Below are positions 38,795 through 49,014 of a stretch of DNA of 64,000 nucleotides, piece by piece (within the stretch, counting starts at the first letter, position 1; each line of letters starts with the position of its first letter). A program made the position numbers and the translations under genes. The stretch is from NCBI GenBank assembly GCA_015709615.1, contig CP054179.1:496001-560000 (forward strand), in the 5' to 3' direction. The notes under the pieces are model-generated. The model ran no database searches. It had not been told where the DNA came from and worked only from the letters and a program-made list of their open reading frames with translations. Origin of the DNA: Gammaproteobacteria bacterium (GTDB lineage Bacteria > Pseudomonadota > Gammaproteobacteria > Burkholderiales > Nitrosomonadaceae).

Positions 38795-40261
38795 TCAAGC
38801 TTTCTCGCTCCATTCCATAACGCGATTCCGGCCGGCATGCTTGGCGGCATAGAGTGCGGCATCGGCCGCTTTGATCAGATCTTTCGGTTCCCGAAAATAC
38901 GCCGCATTTTCCTGATAACCGGCAACACCGATGGAAGCGGTGATGCGGATTGTGTTGCGGCCATCGAATTTATACGCGATATCCGCGATCGAATCTTTTA
39001 AACGGGCAATGAGATTTCTCGATGCCGCCAGCGAAGTGCCCGGAAGAATCAAGGCAAATTCTTCGCCGCCGTAGCGGCTCAAGGTATCATCCTGGCGGAT
39101 TTGATCGAATACGGTTTTTACCACCATGGCCAACAATGAATCTCCCGCGATATGACCGTAGGTGTCGTTGACATTTTTGAAATGATCGAGATCGATAATC
39201 GCAATCGTCAGCGGCAAATCGTATTGCAGCGCAAGATTGAATTCACGCCGCAGCGTTTCATCGAAGTAAGTGCGGTTATAGGCACCGGTCAAGCCATCGC
39301 GTTGCGATTTATCTTCCAGTTCCCGCATTCTGGACAGATCGTGAATCATCAATAATTCTTTGGCTTCCGACAGGATACCATCGGCTTCCGATGAATCGTG
39401 AATGCTCATTTCGAACAAATCTTCAACCGCTTTCAAGCCGACTTCCATGATTTTGATCACGTCGATCAACACGTGCGCATCGAATCCGAGCCATTTCTGC
39501 GCCGCCTCGTTCAACGCGGTCATTTTTTCCGTTTCTTGCGGAAAAAGAAAATAATCGGCCAGGTAACGGGAAACCGCCAGACACGATTGCAGCGTCGGCC
39601 CCAGATTCTTGGGTTCCGGCTGAGAATGGCTATTAATGCAGGATAATGCGATGTAATCGGGAATATGCCATTTTTTCAGCAGCATGTAACCCAGCTCATC
39701 ATGTCCCGCACCGAATGTTTCTCGTTCGGTGGCGAGCAATACATCGTGATCCGAGGTCGATGTGAACACTTTGCCATATTCTTCCGGCATGATGACCCAG
39801 AAAGCCAGGATGCCGATTTCCTGGATTAATCCGGCCAGGAATAGATCATCCAGATAATTCAGCTCAAGCTTTTCCCCCAGAGCACGCGCGGCGAGCGCTG
39901 ATGCAATGGAGCGGCGCCAGAAAATCGTGTTGTCGAAAGCCGCGCTGGAGTCCGGCAGCTTGCTTTTCATCATCGAATGCGTCAGCGAAAAAGATAAGGC
40001 GATGACAAGAACGGTGTGCGTTCCGAGAATACTGACCGCCTGCCGGATATTGGTCGCCACCCGGCGGGACTTATACAGCGGGGTATTTGCAGTGCGCAAC
40101 AATTTCGCCGATAGCACCGGATCCAAGGAAATATACTGACAAACAGTTCCGATATCGGCATCCGGATCATTCGCCATTTCAATTATCTTGACCGCCACGG
40201 CCGGTAAACTCGGCAGCGCTGTACATTGATACAGCCGTCTTTTCAATGCATCATCAATCAC
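38795..40261 (-). CDS. HDOD-GGDEF signalling protein (diguanylate cyclase)
   Basis: Cytoplasmic protein with an HDOD domain (about residues 10-210; LPSLPAVAVKIIEMANDPDA) and a GGDEF domain with RYGGEEF at about residue 396. The RQDD motif five residues upstream is an intact I-site, so c-di-GMP synthesis with product inhibition is likely. HDOD domains are non-catalytic signalling modules. A GTG start at 40261 has an AAGGG site about 7 nt upstream. It is the second diguanylate cyclase within 7 kb. Confidence 0.9.
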   Translation of the reverse strand: MIDDALKRRLYQCTALPSLPAVAVKIIEMANDPDADIGTVCQYISLDPVLSAKLLRTANTPLYKSRRVATNIRQAVSILGTHTVLVIALSFSLTHSMMKSKLPDSSAAFDNTIFWRRSIASALAARALGEKLELNYLDDLFLAGLIQEIGILAFWVIMPEEYGKVFTSTSDHDVLLATERETFGAGHDELGYMLLKKWHIPDYIALSCINSHSQPEPKNLGPTLQSCLAVSRYLADYFLFPQETEKMTALNEAAQKWLGFDAHVLIDVIKIMEVGLKAVEDLFEMSIHDSSEADGILSEAKELLMIHDLSRMRELEDKSQRDGLTGAYNRTYFDETLRREFNLALQYDLPLTIAIIDLDHFKNVNDTYGHIAGDSLLAMVVKTVFDQIRQDDTLSRYGGEEFALILPGTSLAASRNLIARLKDSIADIAYKFDGRNTIRITASIGVAGYQENAAYFREPKDLIKAADAALYAAKHAGRNRVMEWSEKA

Positions 40262-40577
40262 TTATTACCCTTTATCTTAGATGATATTCATATATTGTTG
40301 AATAATATGCTGATTGTTCATTATTATAAAAAAACCGTATATTAACTTATTTTTTTAGCGCTATCCGTAATAATTCGCAGGCATTTCCGGCTTATTTCCG
40401 ATAGAGCAATACAAGTATTCATTTTTTCAACCGGGCTGATGCTATGATGTTGCATAACATGCAGTTGCATTACTATGCTTATTTTGAACAAAGCAAGTAC
40501 ACGATAACCGGCTATAACAATCAATTACATTACATTAGCGAATGACTCGGAAGAGCATTCTTAACAAGGAGTTCAAT
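40262..40577. other. Divergent intergenic region
   Basis: About 315 bp between the HDOD-GGDEF gene and pepA. It is AT-rich with short inverted repeats around TTGCATAACATGCAGTTGCA near 40450-40470. Both promoters must be here; I cannot place them with confidence. Confidence 0.4.
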
Positions 40578-42074
40578 GTGGAATTTGGAATAAAAGTAGG
40601 ATCAGCGGAAAAACAACGCGGTGCTTGTGCAGTCATCGGTATCTTTGAATCGAGAAAACTGGCGGATTCAGCCAAAGTTCTGGACAAAATCACGCACGGC
40701 TATATCAAAAATATCCTCGCATCGGGCGATATGGACGGCAAGGCGAATACCACCCTCCTTTTGCACAATGTGCCGGATACACTGTTCAAGCGGGTGCTGC
40801 TGGTAGGATTGGGCAAAGAACAGGAATTCAAGGAAAAATCATTCCTAGCGGTGCTCGGCGCAGTTTTAGGCGCGCTGCAGAAAACCGCGGTTACCGATGC
40901 CACGCTGTTTTTATCCGATTTCCCCGTTGCAGACCGCACGATCGCGTGGAAGGTTCATCAAACCGTGATTACCGCAGCCGGCAGCAATTACCGCTTCGAT
41001 CAACTGAAAAGTAAGCCGGACAACAATCAAAGCAGTTTACGCAAAATGGTATTGTGCATCGATAATCGCGACCATCTGGCTGCTTGCGAAGAAGCCATGC
41101 AACACGGTATAGCGGTCGCGCACGGCATGAATCTGGCCAAGGATTTGGGTAATCTCGCTCCCAACATCTGCACCCCGACGTATCTCGCCAAACAAGCCAA
41201 AGATCTTGCCAAATCTCATAAGCTTAAAGTCACCGTATTGGAAGAAAAAGATATGGAAAAACTCGGCATGGGATCGTTGTTATCCGTCGCACGCGGTAGC
41301 GAGCAACCGGCGAAATTGATCGCGCTGGAATATCACGGCGCGGCCAAAAAAGACCAGCCGGTAGTTCTGGTCGGTAAAGGCGTCACCTTCGATACTGGCG
41401 GCATTTCGCTCAAACCCGCCGCTGAAATGGATGAGATGAAATTCGACATGAGCGGTGCCGGTAGCGTTTTAGGCACATTGCTGGCGGTGGCCGAAATGAA
41501 ATTGCCGGTCAACGTCGTCGGTATTATTCCGGCCACGGAAAATATGCCCAGCGGCAAAGCAACAAAACCGGGCGATGTCGTCACCAGCCTGTCCGGGCAA
41601 ACCATCGAGATTCTCAACACCGACGCGGAAGGTCGCTTAATTCTGTGCGATGCACTCACGTATGCGGAACGCTATAACCCGAAAGCGGTGATCGACATCG
41701 CCACATTGACCGGCGCTTGTGTCATCGCATTGGGAAATTTCACCACCGGCCTGATGAGCAACGACGACAAGCTGGCACAAGAGCTTCTCGCTGCCGGAGA
41801 ACTCGCCGCCGACCGTGCTTGGCAGTTGCCGTTATGGGATGAATACCAAGATTTATTAAAAAGCAATTTTGCCGACATCGCCAATATCGGCGGGCGGGCT
41901 GCCGGAACCATCACCGCCGCGTGCTTTTTGTCACGCTTCACCAAGAAATACCGCTGGGCTCACCTGGATATCGCAGGCACGGCGTGGAAATCCGGCAAGG
42001 ATAAAGGTTCAACCGGCCGCCCGGTGCCGCTTTTGACGCAATTTCTGATTGCGCAAGTCAAAGCCATGAGCTGA
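40578..42074 (+). CDS. pepA: Leucyl aminopeptidase PepA
   Basis: M17 metallo-aminopeptidase that trims N-terminal residues from peptides; PepA also binds DNA in some species. The NTDAEGRLIL signature is at about residue 347, with KGVTFDTGGISLKP supplying further metal ligands. The GTG at 40578 is chosen because AAGGAG lies 6 nt before it and the resulting MEFGIK start and 498-aa length fit the family; an ATG at 40542 would extend through the ribosome site. holC and valS follow on the same strand, as in many proteobacteria (pepA-holC-valS). Confidence 0.94.
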   Translation: MEFGIKVGSAEKQRGACAVIGIFESRKLADSAKVLDKITHGYIKNILASGDMDGKANTTLLLHNVPDTLFKRVLLVGLGKEQEFKEKSFLAVLGAVLGALQKTAVTDATLFLSDFPVADRTIAWKVHQTVITAAGSNYRFDQLKSKPDNNQSSLRKMVLCIDNRDHLAACEEAMQHGIAVAHGMNLAKDLGNLAPNICTPTYLAKQAKDLAKSHKLKVTVLEEKDMEKLGMGSLLSVARGSEQPAKLIALEYHGAAKKDQPVVLVGKGVTFDTGGISLKPAAEMDEMKFDMSGAGSVLGTLLAVAEMKLPVNVVGIIPATENMPSGKATKPGDVVTSLSGQTIEILNTDAEGRLILCDALTYAERYNPKAVIDIATLTGACVIALGNFTTGLMSNDDKLAQELLAAGELAADRAWQLPLWDEYQDLLKSNFADIANIGGRAAGTITAACFLSRFTKKYRWAHLDIAGTAWKSGKDKGSTGRPVPLLTQFLIAQVKAMS

Positions 42075-42195
42075 ATTGATTCATAAATTGCTGATTAATT
42101 TATGATCCGGAATGACTGTGGCATCTCAAACCGCGGCCGTGAATTAACCAGCCGCAGGAATGCCCAGGCCGTAAACTTGGCCGGACTATGATTCG

Positions 42196-42621
42196 ATGAC
42201 GCAGATTTATTTTTATTCGGGATCGAACGACAAGCTGCAAACGGCTTGCCGGCTTTGCGCCAAGGCTGTGCAGCAAAATATGACCGTGCTGATTTATGCA
42301 CCCGATATGGCTGTGCTGGAACAATTGGATCAACTGCTGTGGACTTTCTCGCCCACCAGTTTTATCCCGCATTGCGATATCCGCGAAGACAGCGAACTGG
42401 TCAACACAACGCCGGTTATTCTGAGTAACCGCATCCCGGCCGACAGGCAGTTTGACGTGTTGCTGAACCTGTATCCGCAGCAACCGCCTTCGTTTGATCG
42501 GTTCGACCGGTTGATCGAGATTGCGGATACTTCGCCGGAAGGCAAGCAAGCGGCGCGCGCGCGCTACCGTTTTTATAAAGATGCCCATTATCCGATACAG
42601 CATTTTAATCTGGACGATTAA
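42196..42621 (+). CDS. holC: DNA polymerase III chi subunit
   Basis: Part of the clamp-loader; chi contacts SSB. The 141-aa protein begins MTQIYFYSG and shows the chi pattern (DMAVLEQLDQLLWTF, FIPHCD, PVILS, LLNLYPQQPP). Its place between pepA and valS is the usual one. About 120 bp separates it from pepA. Confidence 0.92.
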   Translation: MTQIYFYSGSNDKLQTACRLCAKAVQQNMTVLIYAPDMAVLEQLDQLLWTFSPTSFIPHCDIREDSELVNTTPVILSNRIPADRQFDVLLNLYPQQPPSFDRFDRLIEIADTSPEGKQAARARYRFYKDAHYPIQHFNLDD

Positions 42622-42653
42622 ACAAAAAACCGAATAATACGGATTCTTTAGTC

Positions 42654-43001
42654 ATGAGCGACGATAAAACCGCAGCAGATCCCGATGATGCTGAAGTCTT
42701 GGATAAATTCCGTAATTTGCTGGGCAAGTACCAGAATCAAGGCAAAATCACCGGCTCGATGCCGTCTAACAACGTGTCTGCAACCGGCAATACAATATCC
42801 CATGAAACCAACCCGATACCGTTGCTGACGGAAATCGTAACGTTGCATCCCGCGGTGATACACCGCCAACCCGCCCGCTTGACACCGATACGGCAGATTC
42901 TCGACGCCGCGCTGGAAGAAGCGCAGATCGAAATGGATGCGCAAAGCCGCAAGGCGCTGGCGCGCGCGCTGGAAACCCGCCTGGCAAAACAAATCAAATA
43001 G
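42654..43001 (+). CDS. Small hypothetical protein between holC and valS
   Basis: 115-aa polar protein with no signal peptide or membrane helix. The N-terminal 60 residues look disordered; the C-terminal third is helical (LDAALEEAQIEMDAQSRKALARALETRL). I do not recognise a family. It is tightly placed in the pepA-holC-valS run, 32 bp after holC and 81 bp before valS, so it probably belongs to the same transcript. Codon use resembles its neighbours. Confidence 0.6.
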   Translation: MSDDKTAADPDDAEVLDKFRNLLGKYQNQGKITGSMPSNNVSATGNTISHETNPIPLLTEIVTLHPAVIHRQPARLTPIRQILDAALEEAQIEMDAQSRKALARALETRLAKQIK

Positions 43002-43082
43002 CCGTTTTTCTTGTTATCCGCAGCCATACCCCATCCGCTATAATGGCGATCTTTTGCGCCATTCAATACAACGATTAAATCC

Positions 43083-45854
43083 ATGGAACTCGAGAAAAGC
43101 TTTGACCCTAAACGCATTGAAGACCGCTGGTATTCCATCTGGGAATCGGCCGGCTATTTCAAACCGTACGCGGCGGCCGATCAAACCGGTCAATCCGCTT
43201 ATTGCATCATGCTGCCGCCGCCCAATGTCACCGGCACGCTGCACATGGGGCATGCGTTTCAACATACTTTGATGGATGCATTGACGCGCTATCACCGCAT
43301 GCTGGGCGATAACACCCTGTGGCAGCCGGGTACCGATCATGCCGGTATTGCCACACAAATCGTGGTCGAACGCCAGCTCGATCAGCAAAAACTCGACCGC
43401 CGCACCATGGGGCGAGAAGCGTTCTTAGAACGGGTATGGCAATGGAAGGAAGAATCCGGCTCCACCATCACGCGGCAAATGCGCCGTCTAGGTACTTCGT
43501 GCGATTGGACGCGCGAACGATTCACCATGGATGCCGAATTATCGCGCGCCGTGACCGAAGTATTTGTGCGCCTGTATCGCGAAGGACTTATTTACCGCGG
43601 AAAGCGGCTGGTGAATTGGGATCCGGTACTGCAAACCGCGGTTTCCGACTTGGAAGTGGTTTCGACCGAGGAAAACGGCTCGTTGTGGCATATCCGCTAC
43701 CCGCTGGAGCAGGCGGACGGCATGCATATCGAACCCAGCGAAGCCCTAATCGTCGCCACTACCCGCCCGGAAACCATGCTCGGTGACGTCGCCGTGGCTG
43801 TACACCCTGACGATCCGCGCTATCAGCATCTGATCGGCCGTCATGTGCGATTGCCGTTATGCGAACGTACCATTCCAATCATCGCGGATACTTACGTCGA
43901 TAAAGAATTCGGCACGGGTTGCGTAAAAATCACGCCGGCGCACGATTTCAACGATTATCAAGTCGGCCAGCGGCATCATCTGGCGCCGATCAATATTCTC
44001 ACGCTGGATGGAAAAATCAATGATCTGGCGCCGCTTGACTATCAAGGCATGGATCGTTTCGACGCACGCAAAAAAATCGTTGCCGACCTGGAAGCGCAAG
44101 GTTATCTGGTTGAAGTCAAACCGCACAAACTAATGGCGCCGCGCGGCGACCGCACCAACACCATCATCGAACCGATGCTAACCGACCAATGGTATGTAGC
44201 CATGGAAGGTCTGGCTAAACGCGGCTTGGATGTAGTCGCGCAAAGCGAAGTCAAATTCACGCCGGACAACTGGACGCACGTGTATAACCAATGGCTGGAA
44301 AATATCCAGGATTGGTGTATTTCGCGCCAATTATGGTGGGGTCACCGCATTCCGGCATGGTACGACGAAGACGGCAATGTCACGGTAGCGCACAGTTTGG
44401 AAGAAGCGCAACAGCTTTCCGGCAAGAGCAATCTGAAACAAGATGACGATGTGCTGGATACCTGGTTCTCATCCGCGCTGTGGCCGTTTTCCACCCTCGG
44501 CTGGCCGGATGAAGCGCCGGAATTGAAAACTTTCCTGCCAACCTCGGTGCTGATCACCGGCTTTGACATCATTTTCTTCTGGGTTGCGCGCATGGTCATG
44601 ATGTCATTGCATTTCACCGGTAAGGTACCGTTCCGTGAAGTTTATATCACTGGCCTGATCCGCGACGCCGAAGGCCAGAAGATGAGCAAATCCAAAGGCA
44701 ATGTGCTCGATCCACTCGACTTGATCGACGGTATCGCATTACCCGATTTGATCGCTAAGCGCACCACCGGATTGATGAATCCGAAACAAGCCGAATCCAT
44801 CGAGAAAAATACCCGCAAGCATTTCCCCGATGGCATTCCGGCCTTCGGCACCGACGCCCTGCGTTTCACGTTCGCCAGCTTGGCTTCGCATGGCCGCGAT
44901 ATCAAGTTCGACATGCAGCGTTGCGAGGGGTACCGGAACTTCTGTAACAAGTTATGGAATGCCACGCGCTACGTGCTGATGAATTGCGAGGGCAAAGATA
45001 CCGGGCTGGATGAGACACTGCCCCTCGCCTACTCCGCCGCGGATCTATGGATCATCGGCCGGTTGCAGCAAGCGGAACAAGCGATTGCACAGGCGTTTGC
45101 CAATTACCGCTTCGACTTGGTTGCACGCGAAATTTACGAACTGGTGTGGGACGAATATTGCGACTGGTACGTTGAACTTGCCAAGATACAACTAAACTCG
45201 GATCAAGAAGCAGCGCAACGAGCTACCCGCCGCACCTTGGTGCGTGTATTGGAAGCCATGCTGCGGCTGGCGCATCCCGTCGTTCCGTTCATTACCGAAG
45301 AATTGTGGCAAACGGTTGCGCCGCTGGCGGGAAAATCCGGTGCCAGCATCATGCGTCAGCACTATCCGATCGCTGATCTCCAAAAAATCGATCAACATGC
45401 GCTGGACAATATCTTGATGTTGAAAGAGCTGGTCAATGCCTGCCGCACCTTGCGCGGCGAAATGAACCTATCGCCCGCATTGAAAGTACCATTGCTGGCA
45501 AGCGGAGATGTGCAAATTCTGGAGAAATATCAACCATACCTGCTGGCCCTGGCCAAATTATCCGGCATGGAAATCCTGTCTGAAGGATTGCCCGATGCCG
45601 ATGCGCCGGTATCCATCGTCAAAGATTTTAAGCTGATGCTTAAAATCGAGATTGATGTAGCCGCCGAACGCGAACGCCTAACCAAGGAAATTGCCCGCAT
45701 CGAAGGGGAAATCGGCAAGGCGCAAGCAAAATTATCCAACCCAAGCTTTGTTGAACGCGCGCCAGCCAATGTCGTCGAGCAGGAAAAAGATCGCCTGACG
45801 GCATTTAACGCCAAACTGAGCAGCTTGACCGAGCAATTGAGAAAATTGAATTAA
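43083..45854 (+). CDS. valS: Valyl-tRNA synthetase
   Basis: Class I aminoacyl-tRNA synthetase for valine. The HIGH-type motif is in PPPNVTGTLHMGHAF at about residue 50 and KMSKSKGN at about 533; the editing CP1 domain lies between. The C-terminal coiled coil (from about residue 855) is the tRNA-binding arm. Length of 923 aa is standard. Confidence 0.97.
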   Translation: MELEKSFDPKRIEDRWYSIWESAGYFKPYAAADQTGQSAYCIMLPPPNVTGTLHMGHAFQHTLMDALTRYHRMLGDNTLWQPGTDHAGIATQIVVERQLDQQKLDRRTMGREAFLERVWQWKEESGSTITRQMRRLGTSCDWTRERFTMDAELSRAVTEVFVRLYREGLIYRGKRLVNWDPVLQTAVSDLEVVSTEENGSLWHIRYPLEQADGMHIEPSEALIVATTRPETMLGDVAVAVHPDDPRYQHLIGRHVRLPLCERTIPIIADTYVDKEFGTGCVKITPAHDFNDYQVGQRHHLAPINILTLDGKINDLAPLDYQGMDRFDARKKIVADLEAQGYLVEVKPHKLMAPRGDRTNTIIEPMLTDQWYVAMEGLAKRGLDVVAQSEVKFTPDNWTHVYNQWLENIQDWCISRQLWWGHRIPAWYDEDGNVTVAHSLEEAQQLSGKSNLKQDDDVLDTWFSSALWPFSTLGWPDEAPELKTFLPTSVLITGFDIIFFWVARMVMMSLHFTGKVPFREVYITGLIRDAEGQKMSKSKGNVLDPLDLIDGIALPDLIAKRTTGLMNPKQAESIEKNTRKHFPDGIPAFGTDALRFTFASLASHGRDIKFDMQRCEGYRNFCNKLWNATRYVLMNCEGKDTGLDETLPLAYSAADLWIIGRLQQAEQAIAQAFANYRFDLVAREIYELVWDEYCDWYVELAKIQLNSDQEAAQRATRRTLVRVLEAMLRLAHPVVPFITEELWQTVAPLAGKSGASIMRQHYPIADLQKIDQHALDNILMLKELVNACRTLRGEMNLSPALKVPLLASGDVQILEKYQPYLLALAKLSGMEILSEGLPDADAPVSIVKDFKLMLKIEIDVAAERERLTKEIARIEGEIGKAQAKLSNPSFVERAPANVVEQEKDRLTAFNAKLSSLTEQLRKLN

Positions 45855-46011
45855 CTGAGGAAGAGTTCATAAAAAATACGGGGGACAACACTCCGAGTCG
45901 CAGCACTACCTGATCCGGAGTATCGCTTGTGTTGATTGATAGCATAAGCATGACCACTTTTTGAATTTAAATCTGACAGACCCGGCCAAGCCATAAGCCA
46001 AAATCACAAAA

Positions 46012-46033
46012 AACGGGAGCCTCAGCTCCCGTT
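46012..46033 (-). terminator. Intrinsic terminator of the PEP-CTERM gene
   Basis: Stem AACGGGAGC / GCTCCCGTT with a 4-nt loop, followed on the minus strand by a T-run, 25 bp after the minus-strand stop. It may also stop readthrough from valS. Confidence 0.85.
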
Positions 46034-46057
46034 CCGAATTGAATCGACGTTTAAAAA

Positions 46058-46633
46058 TTACATTGCTGATTCTTTTCTGCGGCGCGCCACAAAACCAAGT
46101 AAACCAAGACCCGCTAATAGCATGGCATAGGTTTCAGGTTCTGGAACTGGAGCAAAAATAAAGTGATCATATGCAAAGCCGGCTCCCGTAGAAGAATCAT
46201 CCATGTACAGACTGGTTACGTGTGAAAATGCGCTCAGATCGACAAGGCCGTTTGAGGATAACCCCACCGTGCCAAGCAATGCCGCTCCGTCGAATATATT
46301 GACATCAACGTGATCACCTGGATTATATCCGAATGCGACAAAACTCAGACTATTAACCGCAGTTGAAAAATCAACCTTCAAGTCCGCTTCACAGTTGCCA
46401 CCTCCCGTTAGCGCGCAGATTTCATGATCGATACCTGAGGCACCTACATAAAGATTACTACCAAAAGAAGTGATGGTCGCATTGGGCAGCACCAATACGG
46501 TAGTACCTTGAGGACCAAACGGAAGCCCACTAAAATCAAGCGTATCCGCCGATACCGTTGTTGAAGCCAGTATTAAACTTGCTGAAGCAATAGTTGCAAG
46601 CTTATTTACTGTACTGCGTTCTATCTTATTCAT
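46058..46633 (-). CDS. PEP-CTERM sorting-domain exported protein
   Basis: 191-aa exported protein with an N-terminal signal peptide (to about VSADTLDF) and a C-terminal exosortase sorting signal: VPEPETYAMLLAG, a hydrophobic stretch and FVARRRKE. Such proteins are processed by an exosortase, usually alongside exopolysaccharide genes; the epsL-like gene at 18.6 kb fits this but the exosortase is elsewhere. The middle part is a beta-rich domain with two Cys (CALTGGGNC). A second PEP-CTERM tail, almost identical in its VPEPETYAML core, survives at 49308-49425. Confidence 0.9.
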   Translation of the reverse strand: MNKIERSTVNKLATIASASLILASTTVSADTLDFSGLPFGPQGTTVLVLPNATITSFGSNLYVGASGIDHEICALTGGGNCEADLKVDFSTAVNSLSFVAFGYNPGDHVDVNIFDGAALLGTVGLSSNGLVDLSAFSHVTSLYMDDSSTGAGFAYDHFIFAPVPEPETYAMLLAGLGLLGFVARRRKESAM

Positions 46634-46783
46634 TTTTACAACCTCCCAATTTTATTTTTGATCGAAGCTATTTGATTAGGAAGCTATAAAGCAATCTAAT
46701 CTTCTTGGAATATAGTTAATTCATATTCAACAATAAATAGTATGTATGTATCTTTTTTCTAGTACACATGTCCTATTGATTGT

Positions 46784-47164
46784 TTACTGATTGGACCAGT
46801 ATTTAAGCTTCCCATCCTTATCAAAATACAGATAGGTTCCGGTTCCAATACCGATGAAATCAGATCCGACAATTGGGGAATCGGCTCCGGGAATATGGTA
46901 TTCCCAAGTATCCCCACCCGGATTTTTACGGGTTCCATAGCACCATTTGCACGGCAAACCCCACGAAGCGATAACTTGCTCTTTTGTCATACCCACCGCG
47001 AGTTCTTTTAGATCAATTGCTCTGCGTATCTCCTCCGGTAAGCCGGCATCTGACAAAACGTCTTGCCTGATTCGGTTTTCCTTGACTACACCACAACCAA
47101 TAAGCAAAAAAATGACTGCCGCCAATGCAATAATTAATTTCTTACTCTTAAAAAATTTATCCAT
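46784..47164 (-). CDS. Small lipoprotein, BamE/SmpA-like fold suspected
   Basis: 126-aa predicted lipoprotein with hydrophobic stretch and lipobox LLIGC (Cys24). The segment DLKELAVGMTKEQVIASWG resembles the short helical motif of BamE/OmlA-type domains, in which a GMT-x-x-x-V/I motif precedes a conserved Gly-Pro; CKWC follows directly, a possible disulfide. Function unknown. AT-rich surroundings. Confidence 0.6.
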   Translation of the reverse strand: MDKFFKSKKLIIALAAVIFLLIGCGVVKENRIRQDVLSDAGLPEEIRRAIDLKELAVGMTKEQVIASWGLPCKWCYGTRKNPGGDTWEYHIPGADSPIVGSDFIGIGTGTYLYFDKDGKLKYWSNQ

Positions 47165-47648
47165 TGTAGACCTTTATTGACTCTTGAGCGATTTTAATTG
47201 CTTGTTATTGCGCAGAGATTCTTTTGTCATCCTTGCCACAAATAAAAAATCACTGACTCAATTGCCCTATACGTAACTGATTTATTATTTTCGTTATCTA
47301 GATCTGGCCTCACCCTTGAAGCAGGTAATTTCGCCCTCTTGCAAGAGCAAAATGGTTACGGAAGTGCACAACCATCTTAACCTGCTGTTTTCCGTAATCG
47401 GCCTTTCAGCACTGCATGTTACCATGCAGTTCATAAAAATCAGGAGACTCTAATTAATTTTGCTCTGGTGGTCATTTCTGGATGGTACGTGAGATGGCAA
47501 GTCCTAAGGATAAACTCGATGCCCCCCTTCTCCTCATTCTCAATTCGTTTAACCAATGAGGAGCGGTAATAATTAGTCTTTGAAATTATTAGACAGTGTC
47601 GTCACAAGATGTGATTAAATTGTAATTTAATTAAGACTGTGTTGATTT
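47165..47648. other. Intergenic region with hairpins, no gene seen
   Basis: About 480 bp without a coding region. An 8-bp perfect stem ACTGCATG / CATGCAGT with a 4-nt loop lies at 47412-47431. An inverted pair TTACGGAA / TTCCGTAA lies at 47356-47363 and 47390-47397. These may be mobile-element ends or a structured RNA. The start of the IS5-type remnant must lie near 47590-47640, but its inverted repeat cannot be identified because the other end is lost. Confidence 0.45.
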
Positions 47649-48153
47649 ATGACAGAGAGTACACGGCGGCACGATCTATCGGATTCGGTTTGGGCGCTTC
47701 TTGAAGCGCATTTGCCTGGTCAAAGCAGGCAATGGGGCGGTATCGCCAAAGACAATCGACAGTTCATCAACGCAGTGTTTTGGATTTTGCGCACGGGAGC
47801 ACCCTGGCGCGATTTGCCTGCGAGCTACGGCGACTGGAAGAATACGCACCGCAGATTTTGTCGTTGGCGCGACCGTGGTGTTTGGGAGGCGCTGCTCGAG
47901 CAGAGCTCATTGATGACCCTGATTTTGAGTGGCTGATGATCGATACAAGCCATTGCAAGGTGCACCCGCATGCTGCCGGAGCGCGTGGAGGCAATCAGGG
48001 GATGAGCCGCACAAAAGGGGGCTCAACACCAAGGTACATCTGGCTGTGGATGCGCATGGTATGCCGGTCAGAATCATTGCTACAGAAGCTACCTGTGCGG
48101 ATTGCACCCAAGCCCAGGGACTCATTGCCGGCATCCCGGCTCAGCACTTGATT
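47649..48153 (+). pseudogene. IS5-family transposase remnant, truncated and frameshifted
   Basis: N-terminal two thirds of an IS5-family (IS427-like) transposase. Frame 1 reads DLSDSVWALLEAHLPGQ ... APWRDLPASYGDWKNTHRRF. The frame changes near 47905, continuing LIDDPDFEWLMIDTSHCKVH with the first catalytic Asp, and again near 48017 (run of A and G), continuing GLNTKVHLAVDAHGMP. One of the two may be the natural orfA/orfB programmed frameshift; the other is damage. The gene stops at 48153, where the left inverted repeat of the IS3-type element begins, so the C-terminal catalytic part is gone. Confidence 0.85.
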
Positions 48154-48192
48154 TGGATCGCCCCGGTATTTCCGGAGACTATTTGTCTTGAG

Positions 48193-49005
48193 TCAAACCG
48201 TATTGGTTGGCTCCCTTAGTTGACGATAATATGCCATTTCAAATTCTGCCGGCGGGATATTTTCGATCGGCTCCAGTAACCGGCGATTGTTAAACCAATC
48301 GACCCATTCCAAGGTCGCAAACTCCACATCGTCGATATTGCGCCAAGGGCCGCGATGCCGGATAACCTCGGTCTTATATAGTCCGTTAACTGTTTCAGCC
48401 AGTGCATTGTCATAAGAATCCCCGACACTACCAACAGAAGCTTCAATATTGGCCTCAATCAGGCGTTCCGTATAGCGAATCGACAAATATTGACAACCGT
48501 GGTCGCTATGATGAATTAATCCCTCGATTTTCCGCCGCGCCCACAGTGCCTGTTCCAATGCATCCAGTACTAAATCGGTGCGCAATGACCGGCTGACCCG
48601 CCAGCCAACAATGTACCGGGCAGAAACATCAGTTATAAAAGCCACATAAACAAACCCCGTCCACGTTGCAACAAAGGTAATATCCGCGAACCACAGCTGA
48701 TTCGGACGAGTGGCTACAAATTGCCGATTGACTTTGTCGGCTGGACAGGCAAGTAAGTCATCTGCAACGGTTGTCCGGCACCTCTTACCGCGCCGGATAC
48801 CTTGCATCCCAAGCTTCTTCATCAACCGCTCAACGGTGCAACGGGCAACGCCAATGCCTTCTCGCAACAATTGCCGCCATACTTTACGAGCACCATAAAC
48901 CCGGAAGTTGCTTTCCCAAATCCGTTGTATTTCAGTCGCCAGCTTTATATCCCGCTTGATACGTTCGGGCAATCGATCCTGATGCCGCTTTGTCTCTATC
49001 GACAA
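48193..49005 (-). CDS. IS3-family transposase OrfB (DDE integrase), N-terminally shortened
   Basis: 270-aa catalytic subunit with the rve integrase fold and the DDE residues in WFADITFVA, HHSDHGCQY and NALAETVNG. The HTH_21 region (NFRVYGARKVWRQL) is present, but the first 40 or so residues usual for OrfB are missing. A start-like MTMVFVDRD in another frame just upstream suggests a small internal deletion with frame loss, so the TTG start at 49005 is probably not natural. The IS may therefore be inactive. Confidence 0.8.
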   Translation of the reverse strand: MSIETKRHQDRLPERIKRDIKLATEIQRIWESNFRVYGARKVWRQLLREGIGVARCTVERLMKKLGMQGIRRGKRCRTTVADDLLACPADKVNRQFVATRPNQLWFADITFVATWTGFVYVAFITDVSARYIVGWRVSRSLRTDLVLDALEQALWARRKIEGLIHHSDHGCQYLSIRYTERLIEANIEASVGSVGDSYDNALAETVNGLYKTEVIRHRGPWRNIDDVEFATLEWVDWFNNRRLLEPIENIPPAEFEMAYYRQLREPTNTV

Positions 49006-49014
49006 ATACCATCG

